11,206 bases of DNA from Propionibacteriaceae bacterium (GTDB lineage Bacteria > Actinomycetota > Actinomycetes > Propionibacteriales > Propionibacteriaceae), in the NCBI GenBank assembly GCA_003153855.1, contig PMBM01000093.1:1602-12807 (forward strand), in the 5' to 3' direction. The position numbers were made by a program, and so were the translations under genes. How positions within the stretch are numbered: the first letter of the stretch is position 1; every line of letters starts with the position of its first letter. This document shows, one piece after another, positions 6,589 through 11,206 of the stretch. Under the pieces are notes generated by a model, which made no database searches, was not told the origin of the DNA, and was given only the letters and a program-made list of their open reading frames with translations.

Positions 6589-7026
6589 ATGGATACCGAA
6601 CTCGACTACATGCCGGACGAGTCGGAGCAGCTCGATCAGATGCAAGCCGACGAGACGCTCGTCGACCGAGGGGTGGGTGATGTCCTCGACGAGGGCTACA
6701 CCACCCCCGAGCACTGGTCCGCCGCCGAGGGCTTCGGCAACACTCCCGCTGAGATGCATCGGGGCGAGAGCCTCGATCAGAAGCTCGCCGCTGAGCTTCC
6801 CGAGCCGACGCCCGACGAGACCGACTGGCGAGACGACCCTGAGGAGGACCGTGAGGTGGGCAACCGTCGCGCAGGGCGGCTCGTCGACTCCAAGCACGGT
6901 TATGACGGCGTAGAAGGAGAGGCCGACACGCTCGGCGAGGACGTCGGCATCGACGGCGGCGCCGCCGCGGCCGAGGAAGCCGCAATGCACATCATCGACC
7001 CCAGCGAGGACGACGATCTTGCGTGA
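6589..7026 (+). CDS. DUF5709 family protein, acidic and of unknown function
   Basis: A predicted soluble, strongly acidic protein of 145 residues with no signal peptide or membrane segment. It shows the conserved DUF5709 blocks: LVDRGVGDVLDEGYTTPE (24-41), HRGESLDQKLAAELPEP (57-73, a likely helix), NRRAGRLV (92-99) and LGEDVGIDGGAAAAEEAAMHI (115-135). The family is known to me only as an actinobacterial domain of unknown function, and I know no established role. Asp and Glu dominate and there is no catalytic signature, which fits a small binding or largely disordered protein. ATG 6589 is preceded by AGGA (6578-6581) at 7-base spacing. It is divergent from yhhQ, and its last bases overlap the most upstream possible start of the peptidase gene, so the two may be co-transcribed. 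Confidence 0.85.
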   Translation: MDTELDYMPDESEQLDQMQADETLVDRGVGDVLDEGYTTPEHWSAAEGFGNTPAEMHRGESLDQKLAAELPEPTPDETDWRDDPEEDREVGNRRAGRLVDSKHGYDGVEGEADTLGEDVGIDGGAAAAEEAAMHIIDPSEDDDLA

Positions 7027-8041
7027 CCCCCTCCGGGGAGTGAGTGGTGGTGGGTCTACCCCGTACCCACCCATCGAGCCGTACGACTCGGGCATGCTCG
7101 ACGTCGGTGACGGCCACAGCCTGTACTGGGAGGAGTGCGGCTGCCCTGACGGCAAGCCCGTCGTCGTCCTGCACGGCGGTCCTGGCGGAGGATGCAGCGC
7201 CGGGATGCGTCGGTTCTTCGACCCGGCGAAGTACCGCATCATCCTGTTCGACCAGCGTGGGTGCGGGCGCTCCACGCCCCACGCGTCCGCCCCGGCAGCG
7301 GACCTGAGCACCAACACGACCTGGAACCTCGTCTCCGACGTCGAGAAGCTCCGTACGTCGCTGGGTATCCAGCGCTGGCAGGTCTTCGGCGGGTCGTGGG
7401 GAAGCGCCTTTGCCCTCGCGTACGCCGAGACCCACCCCGACCGGGTCACGGAGCTCGTCCTGCGCGGCATCTTCATGCTCCGGCGCTGGGAGCTCGACTG
7501 GTTCTACAACGGGCCCGCCGGACTCGTACGGCCCGAGTGGTGGTCCGTCTTCGTCAAGCCGCTCGGTGGCGAGGCGCGAAGCCACCTCCACGTCGGCTCA
7601 CCAGGCAACGACAACATCTCGCGCTACCACGAGCTCCTGTTCAACCCCGATCCCGCGATCCACACACCGGCAGGCATCGCCTGGACGACGTGGGAGAACG
7701 CGACGGTGAAGCTCGTGACCGACCAGGAGATCGTCGCCGAGGCGCAGGACGCGGCCTACGCGGTCGCCTTCGCACGCATCGAGAACCACTACTTCACCCA
7801 CGCAGGCTTCTTCCGCCCCGACCAGCTGCTCGAGGACATCGGCAGGATCCGGCACATCCCGGCCGTCATCGTCCACGGCCAGTACGACATGTGCTGCCCG
7901 GTGCGCAACGCGTACGACCTGTCGGCGGCCTGGCCCGAGGCCGACCTCCACGTCGTGCTCTCCGGCCACGCAGCGACGGAGCCCGAGATCGCCTCACAGC
8001 TGGTCGCGGCGACGGACCGCTTCGCCACCGTCGGCCCCTGA
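7019..8041 (+). CDS. pip: Proline iminopeptidase (prolyl aminopeptidase)
   Basis: An alpha/beta-hydrolase of peptidase family S33, predicted cytoplasmic, which removes N-terminal proline from peptides. Residues are numbered from TTG 7019 (340 residues). The N-terminal block YPPIEPYDSGMLDVGDGH (16-33) is typical of the family. HGGPGGGC (52-59) forms the oxyanion-hole region. The nucleophile is Ser126 in GGSWGSA (124-130), with Asp290 (GQYDMCCP) and His317 (SGHAATEPE) completing the triad. ARIENHYF (252-259) is a conserved cap-domain segment that binds the substrate N-terminus. The start is uncertain. TTG 7019 has GAGGA 8 bases upstream and overlaps the DUF5709 stop by 8 bases. GTG 7040 would give 333 residues but has only a G-rich stretch abutting it. 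Either start leaves the full catalytic domain. It is likely co-transcribed with the DUF5709 gene. Confidence 0.93.
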   Translation: MRDPLRGVSGGGSTPYPPIEPYDSGMLDVGDGHSLYWEECGCPDGKPVVVLHGGPGGGCSAGMRRFFDPAKYRIILFDQRGCGRSTPHASAPAADLSTNTTWNLVSDVEKLRTSLGIQRWQVFGGSWGSAFALAYAETHPDRVTELVLRGIFMLRRWELDWFYNGPAGLVRPEWWSVFVKPLGGEARSHLHVGSPGNDNISRYHELLFNPDPAIHTPAGIAWTTWENATVKLVTDQEIVAEAQDAAYAVAFARIENHYFTHAGFFRPDQLLEDIGRIRHIPAVIVHGQYDMCCPVRNAYDLSAAWPEADLHVVLSGHAATEPEIASQLVAATDRFATVGP

Positions 8042-8047
8042 CGAAAT

Positions 8048-8074
8048 GGGTGTCCGGGATTCGGAGGCCCACCC
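8048..8074 (+). terminator. Weak hairpin after pip
   Basis: GGGTG (8048-8052) pairs with CACCC (8070-8074), and inside it TCCG pairs with CGGA around a 5-base loop, with a 4-base bulge on the right. It lies 7 bases after the pip stop and directly before the candidate phoH -10. It could end the DUF5709-pip transcript. There is no T-tract and confidence is low. Confidence 0.3.
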
Positions 8075-8080
8075 TAGGAT
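8075..8080 (+). promoter_or_regulatory. Candidate -10 of the phoH-ybeY promoter
   Basis: TAGGAT matches the TANNNT -10 pattern and lies 38-80 bases before the possible phoH starts, in the only gap before this cluster. No good -35 is seen at the right spacing. Transcription would begin near 8086, at the edge of a 12-bp perfect palindrome. Confidence 0.4.
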
Positions 8081-8085
8081 GTACG

Positions 8086-8097
8086 GGTCGTACGACC
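8086..8097. promoter_or_regulatory. 12-bp perfect palindrome in the phoH leader, possible operator
   Basis: GGTCGTACGACC is identical to its reverse complement. It falls where transcription from the TAGGAT element would begin, so an operator is possible. A few palindromes of this length are expected by chance in 11 kb, and GTAC is common in this genome, so the evidence is weak. Confidence 0.25.
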
Positions 8098-8102
8098 GCG
8101 AG

Positions 8103-8108
8103 AGGGAG
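8103..8108 (+). promoter_or_regulatory. Shine-Dalgarno-like site of phoH pointing to an ATC codon
   Basis: AGGGAG is the best ribosome site in the phoH leader, but it lies 4 bases before an in-frame ATC (8113) and 46 bases before the first in-frame ATG (8155). The ATG itself is preceded only by a weak GAGCGACGG stretch. This leaves the start of phoH in doubt. Confidence 0.5.
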
Positions 8109-8154
8109 AACCATCACAGATCAGGCAGCCACAGGCCCCGCCGCTGAGCGACGG

Positions 8155-9111
8155 ATGAGCATCCCCGCGTCGATCAGCATGGTCAACGTCCTGGGTCCGC
8201 GCGACGAGTACCTCCGCATCCTGGAACGGGACCTCGCCGCGGACATCCACGTCCGCGGCAACGAAGTGACGCTCTCGGGATCGCCGATCGCTGTGGCGCA
8301 TGCCGCCGAAGTGCTCACGGAGCTGGTCACCATCATCCGTACCGGTCAGGGTCTGTCGGCCTCCGACGTGGAACGCGTCGTGGGCATGACGGCCGAGGCC
8401 GGCGAGCTGCGTCCCGCCGAGGTGCTCACCCAGAACATCCTGTCGAGCCGCGGCAAGACGATCCGTCCGAAGACGCTGAACCAGAAGCGGTACGTGGACG
8501 CCATCGATGCGCACACCGTCGTCTTCGGGATCGGACCCGCTGGTACGGGCAAGACCTACCTGGCGATGGCCAAGGCCGTGGCGGCCCTGCAGGACCATCG
8601 GGTCAACCGCATCATCCTCACGCGGCCGGCCATCGAAGCGGGGGAGCGGCTCGGCTTCCTGCCCGGCACGCTCAACGACAAGATCGACCCGTACCTGCGG
8701 CCTCTGTACGACGCGCTCCACGACATGGTCGACCCCGACTCCGTACCGCGGCTGCTGACCGCCGGCACCATCGAGGTCGCGCCCCTCGCGTACATGCGTG
8801 GCCGGACCCTTAATGACGCGTTCATCATCCTCGACGAGGCACAGAACACGTCGGCCGAGCAGATGAAGATGTTCCTGACACGGCTCGGGTTCGGGTCGAC
8901 GATGGTCGTCACCGGCGACGTGACGCAGGTCGACCTGCCCAACGGCCAGCGGTCGGGACTGCGTGAGGTGCAGAAGGTGCTCGACGGCGTCGGCGACGTC
9001 GCGTTCTGCCAGCTGACCAGCCACGACGTCGTACGCCATCAGCTCGTCGGAAAGATCGTCGCGGCGTACGACCGGTACGAGGCCGAGCTTCCCCCCATCA
9101 GGAGATCGTGA
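8155..9111 (+). CDS. phoH: PhoH-like P-loop ATPase
   Basis: A cytoplasmic ATPase of 318 residues from ATG 8155 in the PhoH/YbeZ group, related to the ATPase half of superfamily 1 helicases. An N-terminal KH-like segment holds [15 protein letters not shown] (6-20) and [12 protein letters not shown] (31-42). The Walker A motif is GPAGTGKT (127-134) and Walker B is IILDEAQN (224-231), followed by [14 protein letters not shown] and [12 protein letters not shown], all typical of the family. YbeZ-type PhoH is functionally linked to YbeY in rRNA maturation, and ybeY follows directly here. If translation began at ATC 8113 the protein would gain 14 residues (ITDQAATGPAAERR) and resemble longer actinobacterial PhoH N-termini, which usually have 15-20 residues before this point. 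The frame is open even further upstream, but that part is a shadow of pip. The stop overlaps ybeY by 1-4 bases. Confidence 0.94.
   Translation: MSIPASISMVNVLGPRDEYLRILERDLAADIHVRGNEVTLSGSPIAVAHAAEVLTELVTIIRTGQGLSASDVERVVGMTAEAGELRPAEVLTQNILSSRGKTIRPKTLNQKRYVDAIDAHTVVFGIGPAGTGKTYLAMAKAVAALQDHRVNRIILTRPAIEAGERLGFLPGTLNDKIDPYLRPLYDALHDMVDPDSVPRLLTAGTIEVAPLAYMRGRTLNDAFIILDEAQNTSAEQMKMFLTRLGFGSTMVVTGDVTQVDLPNGQRSGLREVQKVLDGVGDVAFCQLTSHDVVRHQLVGKIVAAYDRYEAELPPIRRS
9100..9104 (+). promoter_or_regulatory. ybeY Shine-Dalgarno site
   Basis: AGGAG lies 6 bases before ATG 9111 and only 3 bases before GTG 9108. The spacing favours ATG 9111 as the ybeY start, which overlaps the phoH stop as TGATG. Confidence 0.65.
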
Positions 9112-9572
9112 TGATCGACATCAACAACGAGTCGGGCATCGAGGCCGACGAGCTCGGCCTCGTGGCGCTGACCCGGTTCGCGCTCGACCGCCTCCGGATC
9201 CACCCGCAGGCCGAGGTGTCGATCATGCTCGTCGACGAGACGACCATGACCGACTACCACCTGCGGTTCATGGACGAGCCCGGCCCGACCGACGTGCTGA
9301 GCTTCCCGATGGACGAGCTGCGTCCGCCGAAGGACGACGAGGAGCCGCCGCTCGGGCTGCTCGGCGACATCGTGCTGTGCCCCTCGGTGACGGCGAAGCA
9401 GGCCGCGGACAACGGCCGTACGACCGACGAGGAGGCCGAGTACCTGCTGGTGCACGGCGTTCTTCACCTGCTCGGTTTCGACCACGCCGAGCCCGAGGAG
9501 AAGGCGGTGATGTTCGGTCTCAACGACCAGATCATCGCCGCCTGGAACGCTCGCAAGGTCGTCCGCGCCTGA
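9111..9572 (+). CDS. ybeY: Endoribonuclease YbeY (rRNA maturation factor)
   Basis: A 153-residue zinc-dependent endoribonuclease of the UPF0054 family, involved in 16S rRNA 3'-end maturation and 70S ribosome quality control in bacteria studied. The zinc motif HGxLHLxGxDH is complete: His115, His119 and His125 in [19 protein letters not shown] (60-67) and LLGDIVLC (83-90) are the other conserved blocks, and the N-terminus IDINNESG is typical. Length is normal. The start is ATG 9111, favoured over GTG 9108 by its distance from AGGAG. It is coupled to phoH by overlap, and the pair is conserved across many bacteria. A 79-base gap with a possible promoter separates it from the membrane-protein gene that follows. 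Confidence 0.96.
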   Translation: MIDINNESGIEADELGLVALTRFALDRLRIHPQAEVSIMLVDETTMTDYHLRFMDEPGPTDVLSFPMDELRPPKDDEEPPLGLLGDIVLCPSVTAKQAADNGRTTDEEAEYLLVHGVLHLLGFDHAEPEEKAVMFGLNDQIIAAWNARKVVRA

Positions 9573-9601
9573 GCGCACGGCGTCAGGGGCACAGTCATCG
9601 C

Positions 9602-9607
9602 TAGACT
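9602..9607 (+). promoter_or_regulatory. Candidate -10 element upstream of the CNNM/HlyC gene
   Basis: TAGACT lies in the 79-base gap after ybeY, 44 bases before the GTG start. It is inside the 8-base word GCTAGACT, and the same hexamer occurs in front of hrcA. No clear -35 is visible, so a second promoter inside the cluster is only possible. Confidence 0.3.
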
Positions 9608-9651
9608 GCGCCTGGAAAGCAACTGTCGACCTAAGCGAGTGACGCGTCCAC

Positions 9652-10983
9652 GTGAGCGAGTGGCTAGTGATCGGCCTCACCATCGTCTTCGTCCTGTGCG
9701 CGGCGGTGTTCGCGATGATCGACGCGGCGTACGCGACGATGAGCCGCGGTCGGGCGAAGCACCTTGTCGAAGAGGGCGTCGAAGGTGCAGCGCGGGTCGA
9801 GCAGATCCTCGCTGACCCGGCGCCGACGCGCGCGACGGCCGAGTTCCTCGTCCTGACGTTCGAGACCCTCGCTGTGGCGACGATCGCCAGCTGGGCGTTC
9901 AGTGCGTTCACCTCGATCACGGCAGCCCTGCTCATCACGGCGCTGATCTCCGTGGTCGTGCTGTTCATCGTCGCGACGGTGGGCGGCCGTACGCTCGGCC
10001 GTCAGCACGCGACCGACGTGACGCTGCGTACGGGCCGGCTCATGAGCCTGCTCACGACCGTCCTGTTCTTCGCGCCGCAGATCATGATCGTCGTCGGCAA
10101 CGTCATCACGCCGGGACGCGGTTTCCCCGACGGCCCGTTCGCCTCCGAGGACGAGCTGCGGGAGTACGTCGATCGCGCCGAGGCCTCGAACCAGATCGAG
10201 GCCGAGGAACGGCGGATGATCCACTCCGTCTTCGACCTCAGCGACACGATCGTCAAGCAGGTCATGGTGCCCCGCCCCGACGTGATCTTCATCGAGGCGC
10301 AGAAGACGCTGCGCCAGGCGACCTCCCTGGCCCTCCGTTCCGGGTTCAGCAGGATCCCGGTGGTCGGTACGGGCGGGCTCGACGACATCGTCGGGTTCGT
10401 CTACCTCAAGGACGTCATGAAGCGCGTGTACGACAACCCGGGCGCCCAGACGTCCGAGGTCGTCACCTCGATCATGCGGCCCGCCACGTTCTGCCCGGAC
10501 TCGAAGCCGGTCGACGACCTGCTCCGCGAGATGCAGCTCCACCGCAGCCACATCGTGGTCGTCGTCGACGAGTTCGGCGGCACGGCCGGGATCGCGACCA
10601 TCGAGGACATCCTCGAGGAGATCGTCGGCGAGATCGTCGACGAGTACGACGACGAGGTGGCGCCGATCACGGAGCTGTCCGAGGGCTACTACCGGGTCGT
10701 CTCCCGGCTGTCGTTGGACGACCTCGGCGAGCTGTTCGACAAGGAGCTCGACGACGACGACGTCGACTCGGTCGGCGGGATCATGGCCAAGCAGCTCAAC
10801 AAGGTGCCGATCCCGGGCTCGATCGTCCACTGGGAGGGCCTCGAGCTCATCGCCGATCGCCCGATCGGGCGCCGGAACCAGATCGGCACCGTCCTCGTAC
10901 GGCTCGAGTCCGAGACCGACGACCCTGCGGCCGATGCCGCCACCCAACTGGCCCGACAGGCCGCAGAAGAGAGTCCGGCATGA
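9652..10983 (+). CDS. CNNM/CorC/HlyC-family membrane protein with CBS pair
   Basis: A 443-residue inner-membrane protein. An N-terminal DUF21 (CNNM) domain has four hydrophobic segments at about 4-28, 63-83, 88-110 and 130-152. A pair of CBS domains follows, with [17 protein letters not shown] (204-220), [10 protein letters not shown] (230-239) and [29 protein letters not shown] (300-328). The C-terminal CorC/HlyC transporter-associated domain covers about 338-419 ([19 protein letters not shown]). Family members are tied to magnesium and sometimes cobalt efflux or homeostasis, with CBS domains sensing ATP-Mg. The old name haemolysin is misleading. A very acidic DDDD run occurs near 367-370. 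GTG 9652 has only a weak ribosome site (AGCGAG). The stop overlaps the era start by 4 bases (ATGA), so the two are probably coupled; placement between ybeY and era is common. Confidence 0.94.
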   Translation: MSEWLVIGLTIVFVLCAAVFAMIDAAYATMSRGRAKHLVEEGVEGAARVEQILADPAPTRATAEFLVLTFETLAVATIASWAFSAFTSITAALLITALISVVVLFIVATVGGRTLGRQHATDVTLRTGRLMSLLTTVLFFAPQIMIVVGNVITPGRGFPDGPFASEDELREYVDRAEASNQIEAEERRMIHSVFDLSDTIVKQVMVPRPDVIFIEAQKTLRQATSLALRSGFSRIPVVGTGGLDDIVGFVYLKDVMKRVYDNPGAQTSEVVTSIMRPATFCPDSKPVDDLLREMQLHRSHIVVVVDEFGGTAGIATIEDILEEIVGEIVDEYDDEVAPITELSEGYYRVVSRLSLDDLGELFDKELDDDDVDSVGGIMAKQLNKVPIPGSIVHWEGLELIADRPIGRRNQIGTVLVRLESETDDPAADAATQLARQAAEESPA

Positions 10984-11206
10984 CCCACCACTCTGGATTC
11001 GCCTGCTTCGTGGGCCGTCCCAACGCCGGAAAGTCGACGCTGACGAACGCCATCGTCGGCGAGAAGATCGCGATCGCCTCGTCGAAGCCTCAGACGACCC
11101 GTCACACCGTGCGCGGGATCATCACCCGCGAGGACGCGCAGCTCGTCCTCGTCGACACCCCCGGGCTGCACAGGCCCCGGACGCTGCTGGGGGAGAGGCT
11201 CAACAC
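10980..11206 (+). CDS. era: GTPase Era (3' partial)
   Basis: The first 75 residues of the ribosome-assembly GTPase that binds the 3' end of 16S rRNA and aids 30S maturation. Visible motifs are the P-loop GRPNAGKST (12-20), the switch I region [14 protein letters not shown] (34-47) and the G3 motif DTPG. The G4/G5 motifs and the C-terminal KH domain lie beyond the window. ATG 10980 overlaps the upstream TGA by 4 bases. Era works with YbeY in 16S rRNA maturation in E. coli, which fits the phoH-ybeY-era neighbourhood. The reading frame is intact to the last base. Confidence 0.95.
   Translation, partial: MTHHSGFACFVGRPNAGKSTLTNAIVGEKIAIASSKPQTTRHTVRGIITREDAQLVLVDTPGLHRPRTLLGERLN

Noticed and set aside
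6523..7476. A long upstream extension of yhhQ on the minus strand
   Set aside because: The frame is open but runs antisense through DUF5709 and pip. The extra translation has no membrane or family character, and YhhQ proteins are normally about 220-250 residues.
7192..8112. An upstream extension of phoH through pip
   Set aside because: The extended translation is an Arg/Pro-rich shadow of the peptidase frame. PhoH family signal begins only after about 8113-8155.
9664..10947. A 427-codon minus-strand open frame across the CNNM gene
   Set aside because: It is an Asp/Arg/Glu-rich shadow with no motif, antisense to a protein with clear DUF21, CBS and CorC domains.
1..11206. Mobile elements, CRISPR arrays, tRNA/rRNA genes or toxin-antitoxin pairs
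   Set aside because: I saw no terminal inverted repeats, transposase or integrase motifs, regularly spaced repeats, tRNA cloverleaf pattern or small toxin-antitoxin gene pair, and the coding style is uniform through the window.

Overview
The window is about 11.2 kb of GC-rich DNA with gene-dense, mostly co-directional coding, many GTG starts and 1-4 base stop/start overlaps. The gene order hrcA-dnaJ-rsmE ... phoH-ybeY-CNNM/HlyC-era, a CIRCE operator in front of hrcA, a DUF5709 protein and the frequent word GTAC point to a high-GC actinobacterium. The Nocardioidaceae/Propionibacteriales are a reasonable guess, but this is inference from style and gene content and not a database match.

Layout. 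(1) 1-554: the end of an unrecognised gene, overlapped by an alkyltransferase-like (ATL) protein that lacks the MGMT cysteine. (2) 602-1486, minus strand: a metallo-beta-lactamase-fold hydrolase. (3) 1487-1591: a divergent control region with a clear CIRCE operator. (4) 1592-5736: a tight hrcA-dnaJ-rsmE-tgt run that looks like one transcript: heat-shock repressor, DnaJ co-chaperone, 16S rRNA m3U1498 methyltransferase and tRNA-guanine transglycosylase. (5) 5776-6498 or 6522, minus strand: a YhhQ-family queuosine-precursor transporter convergent to tgt. (6) 6589-8041: an acidic DUF5709 protein followed by a proline iminopeptidase. (7) 8042-11206: phoH-ybeY-CNNM/HlyC-era, the widely conserved ribosome/RNA-maturation cluster, with era running off the end.

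Most of the window is conserved housekeeping. I see no phage, transposon, CRISPR, toxin-antitoxin or tRNA/rRNA gene, and no intergenic stretch reaches 300 bases (the longest is about 105). The part most worth a second look is tgt with yhhQ. They sit end to end, so an importer for a deazaguanine base is next to the enzyme that puts such a base into tRNA. This Tgt also has an insertion of about 24 residues and changed residues at pocket positions that separate preQ1-using from queuine-using enzymes. That fits direct salvage of queuine or another base, with tgt placed in a CIRCE-controlled operon. Other points are a possible AUC start codon for phoH, a marked GTAC enrichment that appears to steer codon choice, and a 12-bp palindrome in the phoH leader.
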